DNA of 64,000 nucleotides from Taibaiella soli (GTDB lineage Bacteria > Bacteroidota > Bacteroidia > Chitinophagales > Chitinophagaceae): NCBI RefSeq assembly GCF_003236175.1, contig NZ_QKTW01000010.1, positions 93,958-157,957 on the forward strand, in the 5' to 3' direction. Every line of letters begins with the position of its first letter. The stretch's first letter is position 1. The notes under the pieces are model-generated. The model ran no database searches and was not told the DNA's origin. It saw only the letters and a program-made list of their open reading frames with translations. A program made the position numbers and the translations under genes. This document shows positions 1 to 8,984 of this stretch, one piece after another.

Positions 1-1073
1 ACGGCGCAAAATACCTGAATCGCGCACTGGAAATTGCGGATAGTACTTCTGGCCGCAGACTGAAACTTCATATTTATGATGATCTGTATCGTCACTACTA
101 TTTTCTGAAGCAGTATAAGGAAGCCGTGGAATATCAGTATGCCTACTCAGCGTTAAAAGACAGTATTGACGCGGAGAAAAATGCAGCTGTGATCAATCAG
201 CTCGATATCCGCTATAAAACTTCCCGGAAAGATCAGGAGATACAGCACAAACAGATGCTGATTGCAAAACAGAATGCGAGTATAGACCGTAAAAACCGTG
301 TGATTACTGCGGTGACAGCTTTCATTGCAATACTGCTCTGTCTGTTCTGGCTGCGTCACCGTACGTATAAATTCCGCCAAAGAGAACAGACACAAAAGAT
401 AACGGAGCTTCGCCAGGAAAAAGAAATTGCAGTGCTCAAAGCCGTTGCAGGAGCGGAAGAAGAAGAACGCAAACGGATTGCGCAGGAACTGCATGATGGT
501 GTGTCGGGTACACTTTCTGTTATTAAAATGCGGTTTAGTGCGCTGGATGCAGACACGCAGGCGGGCACTAAAGAAACCATTCAACTACTGGATAGTGTGA
601 TCAATGACATCCGCAACACCGCGCACAATCTGTCGCCTGAAATGATTCTCAGTGAAGGATTACAGGAGGCTGTTACATTCTTCTCAAATGCGGTGAATCA
701 AAGTCAGTCGATACGTATCGGTGTACAGTTTTCGGGGGATATGCAACAATTGCCTCCTGATTTCCAGTTATCAATATTCCGTATTATTCAGGAACTGATT
801 CAGAATGTGATCAAACATGCGCAGGCGAAAAATGTACTCTTGCAACTTGGCTTCTGGGAAAATTTATTCAGTCTTACGGTTGAAGATGATGGAATTGGTT
901 TTGATGCGACGCTGCGTGAATCTAGTTATGACAACACCGCAACTCGTCCACGTAATGGACTGGGACTTGTAAATGTACGCAAACGTGTGAAAGCGCTGCA
1001 CGGCGAACTCAATGTTGACAGCATTCCGGGCAGCGGCACTACGGTGTATATTGAGTTTGATCTTTCGAACTAA
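1..1073 (+). CDS. TPR-type sensor histidine kinase (5' end outside window)
   Basis: The frame is open from base 3, so the start lies beyond the left edge; the GTG at 126 is unlikely to be the real start. Numbered from that GTG, residues 1-57 are helical and look like the end of a TPR array leading into a coiled coil. One membrane segment lies near 59-78. A HisKA_3 dimerisation domain follows with the motif RIAQELHDG and the likely phospho-acceptor His123. The HATPase domain shows an N box (QELIQNVIKHA), a G1 box (EDDGIGFD) and a G2 box (NGLGLVNV). This is the NarL/DegS-like kinase class that signals to LuxR-type regulators. The convergent regulator at 1497-2123 is the obvious partner (inference). 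The periplasmic ligand is unknown because the sensor half is missing. Confidence 0.9.
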   Translation, partial: GAKYLNRALEIADSTSGRRLKLHIYDDLYRHYYFLKQYKEAVEYQYAYSALKDSIDAEKNAAVINQLDIRYKTSRKDQEIQHKQMLIAKQNASIDRKNRVITAVTAFIAILLCLFWLRHRTYKFRQREQTQKITELRQEKEIAVLKAVAGAEEEERKRIAQELHDGVSGTLSVIKMRFSALDADTQAGTKETIQLLDSVINDIRNTAHNLSPEMILSEGLQEAVTFFSNAVNQSQSIRIGVQFSGDMQQLPPDFQLSIFRIIQELIQNVIKHAQAKNVLLQLGFWENLFSLTVEDDGIGFDATLRESSYDNTATRPRNGLGLVNVRKRVKALHGELNVDSIPGSGTTVYIEFDLSN

Positions 1074-1159
1074 AAGGTGAATGGTCAATTGTGAATGGTG
1101 AATGCTCGTGTTTTATTTTTTTGTTACGCTACTGTTATAATACACCGGCGTTTTAAACA

Positions 1160-1372
1160 CGAAATCAGGTTGCGAGGTCGGTGAAAAACTTCCCGCAATG
1201 ACCTATATTTTGGAACGAAAAAACGCACATACTAAAGCGCAAAATCAGACTACCACTTCGTTCTGCTGGCTTCATCGTCATGACCGTTTTCTGCATGCTT
1301 GCGATATAAACCCCGTAACCAACAAGCGATGGGTCATTGAAGACGAGAACGAGATGTAGCAATCTGATTTCG
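1160..1372. repeat. Extragenic element with GCGAAATCAG-type inverted ends (copy A)
   Basis: The 423-bp gap between the kinase and the convergent regulator holds an element bounded by CGAAATCAGGTTGC (1160-1173) and its inverted counterpart GCAATCTGATTTCG (1359-1372), with one mismatch. The same ends bound a shorter element at 40811-40952, and a degenerate half copy lies near 32426. A 65-codon minus ORF inside it has no recognisable product. The short text-like tract at 1078-1104 (GTGAATGGTCAATTGTG and similar) belongs to another common extragenic motif type, also seen near 8170 and 34950. Confidence 0.6.
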
Positions 1373-1496
1373 CGAAGGATTAATTATTGTTGCTTTTTAT
1401 TGTTCAGGGCAAAACCCGGGTTCAATTTGTTTTGTCTTACCGCTCAGGCCTGCCTATTTTCGACGTTAACATCTGATGTTTCAACATTCGTCATCA

Positions 1497-2123
1497 TTAC
1501 CAAATGCCCATATCCATTGCGGCTTTCACGAGCGTGACTGTATTTTTTACGCCGAGTTTTTGCATCAGATGGAAGCGATGATTTTCTACGGTTCTTTGAC
1601 TGAGAAATAACAGCTCTGCAATCTGCTCGCTGGTATGCCCTTTAACGATCAGGCTGAGTACTTCTTTTTCACGTTGCGAAATTTTCTGTACGGATTGATC
1701 TTTCAACGAATGCGCATCGTTGAAATGCGCGGCCAGTGTGGGATCTATAAATCGTTTGCCGGCATATACGGTTTCAATCGCCGTACGCAATGTTTGTTTA
1801 TCCGTATTCTTGAGCAAGTAGCCGGCAACACCGATTTTTAGTAATTTTTTTAGGTAAATAAAGCTGTTGAAACCCGTCAGAATCAATATGGTTACTTGCG
1901 GATATAATTCGGTAATCTTTTCTGCCAGCGTATCTCCGGTCATATCAGGCATATGGATATCCAGAATCAATACATCGGGCAATTGTTGTTTCAGTCCTGC
2001 CAAAGCCGCTACTGCACTGTTGTAAGACGAGATTACTGAAATATGAGCCGCGTCCTGCAACAAAGTAATAAGTCCACCCGCAATCATTTCGTGGTCGTCA
2101 ACCACACTCACTGTTATTTTCAT
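1497..2123 (-). CDS. NarL/LuxR-family response regulator
   Basis: This is a DNA-binding response regulator of 208 residues, the normal length for the family. The receiver domain (about 1-120) has the acidic pair D9/D10, the phosphorylation site D55 in LILDIHMPD, and the conserved Thr and Lys of the switch region (ILTGF, LLKNTD). A LuxR-type helix-turn-helix covers about 148-208, with the motif SQREKEVLSLI followed by the recognition-helix region SQRTVENH. Its kinase partner is probably the HisKA_3 kinase that ends at 1073 on the other strand; the two genes converge. It lies 27 bp downstream of the T9SS surface-protein gene and may share its transcript. Target genes are not visible. Confidence 0.93.
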   Translation of the reverse strand: MKITVSVVDDHEMIAGGLITLLQDAAHISVISSYNSAVAALAGLKQQLPDVLILDIHMPDMTGDTLAEKITELYPQVTILILTGFNSFIYLKKLLKIGVAGYLLKNTDKQTLRTAIETVYAGKRFIDPTLAAHFNDAHSLKDQSVQKISQREKEVLSLIVKGHTSEQIAELLFLSQRTVENHRFHLMQKLGVKNTVTLVKAAMDMGIW

Positions 2124-2150
2124 CGTGATAAATTTAAGAGTTTTCAGGGG

Positions 2151-4229
2151 CTAGCGGATCAATGTGATATCGCCTTTTCGCTCTACTTTTTGGCGATACT
2201 GGCTATCAAAAGACATTACATAAAAATAGGTCCCTATTTCAGCCGGGCTGCCATTGAATGTGCCGTCCCAACCGTCTTTTATATTATATCCCACGTATAC
2301 AAGCTGCCCCCAGCGATTGAAGATCTGTATCTGGAATCCTCTGGTTTCACAAGATGCGATGGCATGCAGTTGGTCATTTCTACCATCGCCATTTGGTGTA
2401 AAAGCATCCGGGATAAATACCGGACAGTCACAAGGCTGATAATTCATCGCTACGGAATACATAGCCGTACAGCCATTCAGCTCGGCAGTGACGCTATAAA
2501 CGCCAGCTTGTTTGACGTAGTATTCCGGACCAGTATGTCCATCCTGCCATCGATAAGTCATTCCATTGTCCGTCGGCAAACTAATGGTATCAATATCGGC
2601 AGTACAAAGTACTTTATTAGGTCCAAGATCCACTACAGGTAACGGATTTACAGTAACGTCAATGGTATCTGCCGCCGTGCATCGCCCTTCTGTAACATGC
2701 ACCGAGTATTCACCTGTTTTATCAACGGTAAGTGTTGAGGCATTGCTGCCGTTATTCCAGAGATAAGTTGCGTTGGTGCTCGTTACATCCAGTACTATTT
2801 TTTCTCCTATGCAAAAAGTTGTGTCGTTGCCGAGGACTACATGTAAACTACTTGTGTCTACATGAAAAGTATCGGTCTGCAGGTGGCAGAGATCCCAGCT
2901 TCTCACCCAGTATATCCCTTGCTTGCTTACATCAAAAGCTGGTGTTATAGACTGGTCCTGCCAAAGATAATGGTCTCCCGGCCAGGGACATTGAAGGGTT
3001 GCTAATTCTTTAGGGCAAAGCAATGTATCGTGACTATATTCAGCGGTATCGCGATAAGGCCAGTTTACCTTTTGCGGAAATGCCATTCCTGTAGTTGCAT
3101 TACCATTGAGATTAACGGCATTCGCTACGAAATTACACGCCGCTCCGGCACCATTGGGATTGGTAATACAATCCATTCCACTGAGCGGGATACTATAGCT
3201 GCCCACATATATTTTACCGTCGGGCGCCAATCCGACATCGCCTCTCAGAAAAGAGGAAGAGACATTGTATTTAGATGCCGTTATGGCCGTAAGCGTAGGT
3301 GCACTAAGGTCATATTGATAAACACCGGAAGCTAGTTCCACCGCATAAAGTTTTGTGTTGTCGGGCGAAAAACAGATTCCGTAAAAGTTATTGAAATCAA
3401 AATTAAGATCGTAGTCAATCAGTTTACAATTACCTACTATGCCCGTCGCTGTGTCAAAACTATAAAGTTCTACGGCGGAAGCAACATCCTCGCCCGGCGT
3501 AATAGAAACGGTGAAATTGGTGAGTCCGATCAGGCTGTCGTTTGACGACGCCTTCATCACACAGGTTTGGTAAGCGTACAATCCGGTATAGTTTCCGGTT
3601 TTGGAATACACCGGGCTGCTGACACCTGCGCCGGTAATGCTGTATGCTTTGAAAACATTGGTATCACGCATGTGCGTGACCAGCCACACATTGCACCGTC
3701 TGCCGGGAAATGTGGTAAGCGCAGTCGCAAAACCGGAATCAACGACCACATCTTTCTGCCCCGGCACCACATCACCAAGACCATTATTAAGCGTAACGTC
3801 TACGACTGAGTAATAAAGTTTATCATCCAGCTGATTATCCCACGCACCTGGCCAATCGAAGAAATACTGCGCTACATAAAAAACGAAATAGCGATTACTG
3901 TCGGCGACAGATGGAACGATAGCTACATTCTGCGATTCATACGCATACGTCTGACCATTCATCAAACCATTACCGTTGGGCATCACATTGTTGTTGCGAT
4001 CCCATATTTTTAATCCATCACTGTAAAATAAAAGGTTACCGTTTCGGTCTGCCACACTCGCAGCCCCCGCAAGACTGCCGGACATGCTGCTCGGAAATTG
4101 CGTGAGCGTATTCCCGTTAAAATTGAAGCCGCCGAGATTGGCGAAAGTCCAGATATTATTTTGTTTCTGGGCCGCAGCCCAACCATGCACCAACAGCAGG
4201 CAGACGAATAAAGCAATAACCCTTTTCAA
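2151..4229 (-). CDS. Secreted surface protein with T9SS type B (gliding-motility CHU_C-like) C-terminal domain
   Basis: The 692-residue product has an N-terminal signal peptide (hydrophobic core IALFVCLLLVHGWAAAQ) and a first half of about 400 residues rich in short beta-strand and propeller-like repeats (KIYVGSY, LLFYSDG). Two or more Ig/PKD-like modules follow (WNNGSNAS, YRWQDGHTG, each with a paired Cys). The last 90 residues match the gliding-motility-associated C-terminal domain: FIPDAFTPNGDGRND, then FNRWGQLVY and GWDGTFNG. This domain directs export through the type IX system and anchoring to the surface in Bacteroidota (family knowledge). The substrate or ligand is unknown. Its gene sits 27 bp upstream of the response regulator. 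Confidence 0.88.
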   Translation of the reverse strand: MKRVIALFVCLLLVHGWAAAQKQNNIWTFANLGGFNFNGNTLTQFPSSMSGSLAGAASVADRNGNLLFYSDGLKIWDRNNNVMPNGNGLMNGQTYAYESQNVAIVPSVADSNRYFVFYVAQYFFDWPGAWDNQLDDKLYYSVVDVTLNNGLGDVVPGQKDVVVDSGFATALTTFPGRRCNVWLVTHMRDTNVFKAYSITGAGVSSPVYSKTGNYTGLYAYQTCVMKASSNDSLIGLTNFTVSITPGEDVASAVELYSFDTATGIVGNCKLIDYDLNFDFNNFYGICFSPDNTKLYAVELASGVYQYDLSAPTLTAITASKYNVSSSFLRGDVGLAPDGKIYVGSYSIPLSGMDCITNPNGAGAACNFVANAVNLNGNATTGMAFPQKVNWPYRDTAEYSHDTLLCPKELATLQCPWPGDHYLWQDQSITPAFDVSKQGIYWVRSWDLCHLQTDTFHVDTSSLHVVLGNDTTFCIGEKIVLDVTSTNATYLWNNGSNASTLTVDKTGEYSVHVTEGRCTAADTIDVTVNPLPVVDLGPNKVLCTADIDTISLPTDNGMTYRWQDGHTGPEYYVKQAGVYSVTAELNGCTAMYSVAMNYQPCDCPVFIPDAFTPNGDGRNDQLHAIASCETRGFQIQIFNRWGQLVYVGYNIKDGWDGTFNGSPAEIGTYFYVMSFDSQYRQKVERKGDITLIR

Positions 4230-4389
4230 GTATTCAATTTTTTATACATTCAAATTTACTCTGCGCTTGAGGCGGATTCGGTGAGTAGTTGTACTCAATT
4301 AAAGAAAAAGTTAAAAATCAGCTGACAGCGTACAATTGACAGTTGACAATAGCTCAGGTGTTTGTCAAGGTTTTTGCCATTTAAATAAA

Positions 4390-4434
4390 AAATTGCCGGC
4401 CTCGCTGTACGAATACAAGCAAGACCGGCAACAA
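4390..4434 (-). terminator. Rho-independent terminator of the tyrosinase operon
   Basis: An inverted repeat (TTGCCGGtCTtGCT against AGCgAGgCCGGCAA on the coding strand) is followed by a T-rich tract when read on the minus strand. It lies just after the tyrosinase stop codon at 4453. Confidence 0.7.
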
Positions 4435-4452
4435 TAATACCGTTTCTAAAAA

Positions 4453-6261
4453 CTAACTGATCTGAAGATTGAAAGCGCCGCTATGAATCACAGCTGGTGC
4501 TGCAGGAGAAGCTTTAAAGGCCATTGCTTCAAGCATCGGTCCGCCAGGTTCTTTTCTTGCACTCAACAACCTGTTGGCATTTGCCTGGTTTGCTACAGTA
4601 AATTTGGCGAACTCTGTTTCGTTACCAGAACGTCCATTGATTTGCACATCAAAAAGTGCACGGTCTATTTCGTCTTCGGTAAACTGATACAGCGTAAATG
4701 ATGCCGATACTTCAAGGTGCGTCATACAGTTTCTGCAAGCTACGACACGCCATCTGCTCAGTACCGGTTCACTGCCTAAAAAATGGCGCACACCGTCGAT
4801 CGTTGCATAGGCAGAGAGCACAAAAGAACCGTCAATTTTTGCTCTGTTGATACCGCTGATGCGCAACACCTTATCACTTTTGTGTTCTTCTGGTTTAGCG
4901 CCTTCCAAATTCGCAGTTTTCAATTTCGACGCCGGCTGGTCTGTATTATCCAGCGATAAATTATCGTAGGTAAAACCAAGCTGGTCTTCGATGTCAAATG
5001 CATCGCTGGAACGATAGTATCGCTCCTCACCATTCTCCTTCATTTTAAAAGGGAACAGCGGTGAATCCATGGTCAGTTCTTCCGTTGGTTCATACCCTAC
5101 CGGAGGTTGCTGACCGTCACCACTATTATCAGTTCCCGGATATCTGTTGCCAGAATAACCCGGCACTTTAAGATCCAGTTTACCCGTTGATTTATGCTTC
5201 ACCTGCCACATCCAGAAAATGCGATCCACATTGCAATGATGGAAGAAGAAAATCGGATCGAGACCCGCTGTTTCATTTTCCCCCATATCACCGTTTGAAT
5301 TTGCAGGAACATTCGGATTCGGAGAGGTAGTATTCGCATCCTGTCCCGGCATATTAATACCGCCTACAGAAAGGTGGATGCTGCCATGTGGCGATTCAAG
5401 CGACTGCGCAACGACATTGTTATACTTCACATTGTTCCATTCATTTCTCGAAGTATTATTAGAGAACACCGTGTAGCAAGGAGCATCGAGCGTTTGTTTA
5501 TAACCGTCATAAACACCGCCTCTGAATTTACCTACTGGCGTCATCGGATTATTAGGATCAAATCCATCTGGTATCTCTAACGAACCGTTTAACCAGCCTC
5601 TTACATTATCGTTGAGCAATTTGGTCGTCAGCTTTACATCAATCGTATTTGTTCCCGGAATAAAATACGCGCTGTTGTTCAATTCGGCAGCTGCACGGTC
5701 GGTTGGTCTTCCTACCAGGCCAGACAATGGATAGCGTACTGTTTCATAACCTTTGGGTTTAGAATAAGACTGTACTTCCACAAAATCTTGCAGCGCTACC
5801 GGCAACGTAAATGACCGCAACGGATTTGGGATCGTCGCACCGGTAGAAAACGTAAAATATTCGTCCGTAAGAATTGGCGGAACACCCAGAAATTCGAGCG
5901 TGCCGTCTGGTCTGGTTATTTTATAAGTCTGATCCCAATAAGGCAACATCACGCTTTCGCAACCCGGTACGCTTTGTAATGCTTTCTCCAGTTTGAACAG
6001 ATATACTCGGTGCCAGGTTGGAAACAGCACGTTTCCGTGATTGCAATAGCCGCCCCAATAGCCACCGTCATAGGCACCTCTTCCAACAAAAGGCTCTCCG
6101 TGATAACCGCCAAGCGTCATAAAAGAATTAGGATCATCCGCAGGCAATGCCTTTATAAATTGCCAGGCCACCATCAGCTTCTCCAGCTCTTCGGGTTTAC
6201 CGTTTTTAAAATCATTGTAAATGTCCTGGAGTGAACGACGTACTCTAAGTGTTTTTTTCAT
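4453..6261 (-). CDS. Tyrosinase-family copper oxidase
   Basis: The 602-residue protein is a type-3 di-copper oxidase (o-hydroxylation of monophenols and/or oxidation of diphenols to quinones). Candidate CuA ligands are H54 (GYHGEPF), H75 (CNHGN) and H84 (FPTWHRVYL). C73 precedes H75 and could form the Cys-His thioether known from some family members. CuB ligands are seen in SPHGSIHLSVGG and in FFFHHCNVDRIFWMW. The C-terminal 170 residues form a beta-rich domain with CRNCMTHLEVS, similar in place to the lid domain of plant and fungal enzymes. No signal peptide is evident. It is the last gene of a three-gene unit (7221 to 4453) with a Cys-rich membrane protein and a small unknown protein. Its physiological substrate is not deducible. 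Confidence 0.92.
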   Translation of the reverse strand: MKKTLRVRRSLQDIYNDFKNGKPEELEKLMVAWQFIKALPADDPNSFMTLGGYHGEPFVGRGAYDGGYWGGYCNHGNVLFPTWHRVYLFKLEKALQSVPGCESVMLPYWDQTYKITRPDGTLEFLGVPPILTDEYFTFSTGATIPNPLRSFTLPVALQDFVEVQSYSKPKGYETVRYPLSGLVGRPTDRAAAELNNSAYFIPGTNTIDVKLTTKLLNDNVRGWLNGSLEIPDGFDPNNPMTPVGKFRGGVYDGYKQTLDAPCYTVFSNNTSRNEWNNVKYNNVVAQSLESPHGSIHLSVGGINMPGQDANTTSPNPNVPANSNGDMGENETAGLDPIFFFHHCNVDRIFWMWQVKHKSTGKLDLKVPGYSGNRYPGTDNSGDGQQPPVGYEPTEELTMDSPLFPFKMKENGEERYYRSSDAFDIEDQLGFTYDNLSLDNTDQPASKLKTANLEGAKPEEHKSDKVLRISGINRAKIDGSFVLSAYATIDGVRHFLGSEPVLSRWRVVACRNCMTHLEVSASFTLYQFTEDEIDRALFDVQINGRSGNETEFAKFTVANQANANRLLSARKEPGGPMLEAMAFKASPAAPAVIHSGAFNLQIS

Positions 6262-6297
6262 GTGTGATTCTATCTTGTTTGTGTTGAAAATTCCAGC

Positions 6298-6765
6298 TTA
6301 CTGGAACTGACTATTTTTTGTGATTGAAAATAATGGTCTGCTTCGCGATAAACTATTCAACAGTGAGCCTGAAATGATCAATATCATTCCCGACATCAGC
6401 AACCATTTTTCGGTGGTGAAAAACATTCTGCAAACGAGCAGCGCTACCGCACCTGCAAGGCTGAGCAAAAACGGCGCATAGCCTGCACGCGCTGCTTTGC
6501 GGTACAGAAAGAACAGGTGAATACCCAGAAAACCAAACAGCACCGGAAGCAACCAGCCCATGTAAGGCAGTTTGGCTATACTGACCGATCCGAACATACT
6601 CAGATACGCAGCCCAGCAAAGCGGGCACTTCGGGAAGAATGCAATAAGCACACTCAGCAAAGTGGAAAGTACCGGATGTGTTTTTACTTTTTTTTCCGGG
6701 ATTGTTTCTACCAATGTTTTCTTCTCAGCGCAACAACATTTTTGAGGTTGGTTTGATGTGTTCAT
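6298..6765 (-). CDS. Cys-rich four-helix membrane protein, candidate metal handler (MerC-like)
   Basis: The 155-residue protein begins with a soluble Cys cluster (QKCCCAEKK, residues 8-16), then has about four membrane segments. The first ends in FFPKCPLCWAAYLSMFG, a CxxC placed inside or at the edge of the membrane. The combination resembles MerC-like and other small heavy-metal membrane proteins, but I cannot assign a family firmly. It lies 36 bp upstream of the tyrosinase and 12 bp downstream of the small gene at 6778, so it is almost certainly co-transcribed with both. A role in bringing copper to the tyrosinase, or in protecting the cell from it, is inference from the cysteines and the operon. 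Confidence 0.75.
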   Translation of the reverse strand: MNTSNQPQKCCCAEKKTLVETIPEKKVKTHPVLSTLLSVLIAFFPKCPLCWAAYLSMFGSVSIAKLPYMGWLLPVLFGFLGIHLFFLYRKAARAGYAPFLLSLAGAVALLVCRMFFTTEKWLLMSGMILIISGSLLNSLSRSRPLFSITKNSQFQ

Positions 6766-6777
6766 GGCATCCCATTT

Positions 6778-7221
6778 TTAGCTGCCCTGATAAACTGCAA
6801 AAAAAGAAGCTACTACACCAGCCGGATTCGTTTTACCGTCGCCACCCGGATGAGCGATAGCGCGGGTAACACTGCCCACCAGGGCAGGCACCTGATCAAC
6901 GCCTTCTGGAATATGCGGCACGACATAGCACAGGTAGTCATATATCCACGGTGCGCCGCTTACAACTCCGCTGCCGCGAAACCACAGCGTTGCGGGATTA
7001 CCGAGTTGTACCGAACCCTGAAGTTTAAGCTCCCAGCCTGGTCCGCCAATGGTGCCGGTGAGTGTCCCGTCCGGGTGTGTTACCAGCTTTAAAATTCCTT
7101 GTCCGAATTCCGGGCAATAAGTGTTGTCGCCCTGTGTGAGATCATGGGAAAGATCGGGATCATTTTTAAAGCTTCTATAAGCCCAATGTCCTGTTCCCAA
7201 ATACTGATTTGTGATTGCCAT
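6778..7221 (-). CDS. Small beta-rich protein encoded with tyrosinase, unknown function
   Basis: The 147-residue protein is Gly-rich and beta-rich with no signal peptide, membrane segment or recognised motif. Visible features are a Tyr/Trp-rich N-terminus (GTGHWAYRSFKND), a central GTIGGPGWELKLQG, and an acidic/Pro segment VVPHIPEGVDQVPALVG. It is the first gene of the tyrosinase operon: 12 bp separate it from the Cys-rich membrane protein. Its length and place recall the small caddie proteins of Streptomyces tyrosinases (MelC1), but no sequence likeness can be claimed. It could be a binding partner, a substrate-like peptide or an unrelated enzyme. Confidence 0.7.
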   Translation of the reverse strand: MAITNQYLGTGHWAYRSFKNDPDLSHDLTQGDNTYCPEFGQGILKLVTHPDGTLTGTIGGPGWELKLQGSVQLGNPATLWFRGSGVVSGAPWIYDYLCYVVPHIPEGVDQVPALVGSVTRAIAHPGGDGKTNPAGVVASFFAVYQGS

Positions 7222-7330
7222 TCTTTTTGTTTTTATGGTTAGGAATAGATCTATGCTCTTTTCTCCGAGGCATTAATTTGCTTCAGTGAACTATGTTAAA
7301 CGATATGTGATAAAGGAATCTTGTTGCTTG

Positions 7331-8083
7331 CTAGTTAGGCGCGCGCATCGGGCATGTTGGATTGTACACCATAATATGCGCAACAGAATCTGCTACTGTC
7401 TGACCTTCAAACTGCGTCACAAGGTAAAGTGCACCGTCTATGCCAGAGGTAATGCCTGCAGTCGTTACAATGTTGCCCGCGGGTACATAACGCACTCCTC
7501 CAACCACGTTAACCTGCGGATACATTTGTTGCATATCACTTAATGCGAGATAATGCGTGGTCGCCGTTTTGCCGTTAAGCAAGCCGGTCTTGCCGAGCAA
7601 GATGCCACCGGTACACACCGACATTATTTTTACACTACTGTCAGTGGCTTGTTTTTTTACCCAGTTCAGTGCGGTGCGGCTAAATGTAGAATCTTTCAGT
7701 AAACCCTCAATGGTGTTCATAGGCGCACCCGGCAATACGACGACGTCCGGCTTGGGACAATCATCAAACGTAAATCGTGGTTGTATGGCTGTAACGCAAT
7801 CTTCAGTGTAGACAGTCGATCTATCGGCGGCAACCGTGTAGACATAGTACTTGTCGACAACATAGTTGGTTTTCAGAAAAACATCGATCGGACCATTCAT
7901 ATCTACTACTTCAACGCCGTCGTAGATGATAATTGCTACTCTTTTCTTTCCCTCGTAGCTAGCCGTATCGCATGGGGTGCGTTTGCCGGCCGAAGGGTCT
8001 TTTGCATTTGCCTGATCTGAATTGCCATTACAGGCCATTAATGCCATTGCACAGAGCAACAGCACGCTTAACGTGTTTTTCAT
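7331..8083 (-). CDS. DJ-1/PfpI-family lipoprotein (isonitrile hydratase-like)
   Basis: I start the gene at the ATG at 8083, because it gives a clean lipoprotein signal (MKNTLSVLLLCAMALMAC, lipobox Cys18). The longer frame upstream to 8161 adds 26 unlikely residues. The rest is a class-I glutamine-amidotransferase-like fold: VAIIIYDGVEVVDMNGPIDVF at the start, VVLPGAP in the middle, and the nucleophile-elbow sequence SVCTGGILLGKTGLL with its reactive Cys. This pattern fits the AraC-N/isonitrile hydratase branch of DJ-1/PfpI. An anchored periplasmic or outer-membrane form is less usual, since most members are cytoplasmic. The substrate is unknown. Confidence 0.85.
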   Translation of the reverse strand: MKNTLSVLLLCAMALMACNGNSDQANAKDPSAGKRTPCDTASYEGKKRVAIIIYDGVEVVDMNGPIDVFLKTNYVVDKYYVYTVAADRSTVYTEDCVTAIQPRFTFDDCPKPDVVVLPGAPMNTIEGLLKDSTFSRTALNWVKKQATDSSVKIMSVCTGGILLGKTGLLNGKTATTHYLALSDMQQMYPQVNVVGGVRYVPAGNIVTTAGITSGIDGALYLVTQFEGQTVADSVAHIMVYNPTCPMRAPN

Positions 8084-8242
8084 GATAATGGATGTGTGGG
8101 TGGTGATACTCTTAAATACTACTTCGAATGTAAATATTTTACAAACAAAAATCAATAGCAAAAAAAGGATTAATAGTTGACAATGGACAGTTGACAGTTA
8201 CAATTAGCCATTCACCATTGCCATTTCCCGTTTCAGTTTTCC

Positions 8243-8250
8243 TACCTTTA
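8243..8250 (+). promoter_or_regulatory. Possible -7 element (TACCTTTA), near-leaderless start
   Basis: TACCTTTA resembles the Bacteroidota TAnnTTTG element and ends 3 bases before the ATG at 8254. A TTG lies 22 bp upstream (8218-8220). If used, transcription would start at or next to the start codon. The evidence is sequence resemblance only. Confidence 0.35.
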
Positions 8251-8253
8251 AAC

Positions 8254-8946
8254 ATGCATTTCTCTTCCGCCAACTGGCAACAAATCGAAGCATACCTTCA
8301 AAATGATGATCGTTGTATTCTCCCGGTAGGATCAACGGAACAGCATGCGTATCTAAGCCTGAGCACCGATAGTATTCTTGCAGAACGCATTTCGTTAGAC
8401 GCGGCGCTACCGCTTGGCATTCCTGTTTTACCGACAGTCAACTATGGTGTAACACCTTTGTTTATGGCCTACCCCGGCACCATTACCATTCGTCCGCAAG
8501 TGATGATTGAACTGGTAAATGATATATTGGATTCACTGGCGCGACATGGATTCAAACGCGTGCTCATCGTCAATGGACACGGCGGCAATATCGACTTTCT
8601 AAATGAAGTGCTGCTTCAATCGAAATCAAAAAACATTCAGGTAAAACTGCATCATTGGTGGAAGGCGCCACTTACAATGCAGAAAGTACTCGAGACTGAT
8701 CCTGTGGCTTCGCATGCATCCTGGATGGAAAATTTTCCCTGGACACGCATCGGAAATGTGCAGCAACCCGCGCATCAAAAAGAGGCGGTAGACATCGTGA
8801 AATTGAAAACGCTTTCGCCTGAAGATGCGAGAATGCTACTTGGCGATGGTAATTATGCGGGCTTTTATCAAAAACCAGACGCTGAAATGCTGGAGATCTG
8901 GCATGTGGCGGTCAATGAAACAAGGGCTTTGCTTGAAAACTGGTAA
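8254..8946 (+). CDS. Creatininase-family amidohydrolase
   Basis: The 230-residue protein (start chosen at ATG 8254; 21 codons upstream are also open but come from repeat-like sequence) shows the creatininase/formamide hydrolase pattern. The metal-binding motifs are PVGSTEQHAYLSLSTD at the N-terminus and VNGHGGNIDFL, with a later E in the C-terminal third. The family hydrolyses cyclic or linear amides (creatinine, or formamides in riboflavin and F420 pathways) with a binuclear metal site. The exact substrate cannot be told. It is a single gene between the divergent DJ-1 lipoprotein and the convergent small membrane protein. Confidence 0.88.
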   Translation: MHFSSANWQQIEAYLQNDDRCILPVGSTEQHAYLSLSTDSILAERISLDAALPLGIPVLPTVNYGVTPLFMAYPGTITIRPQVMIELVNDILDSLARHGFKRVLIVNGHGGNIDFLNEVLLQSKSKNIQVKLHHWWKAPLTMQKVLETDPVASHASWMENFPWTRIGNVQQPAHQKEAVDIVKLKTLSPEDARMLLGDGNYAGFYQKPDAEMLEIWHVAVNETRALLENW

Positions 8947-8984
8947 TCAATAAAGCCATTGGTATAAAGTAGCGTCATAGCATG

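Noticed and set aside
1165-1362. 65-codon minus-strand frame between kinase and regulator
   Set aside because: It lies inside the inverted-end repeat and has no coding features.
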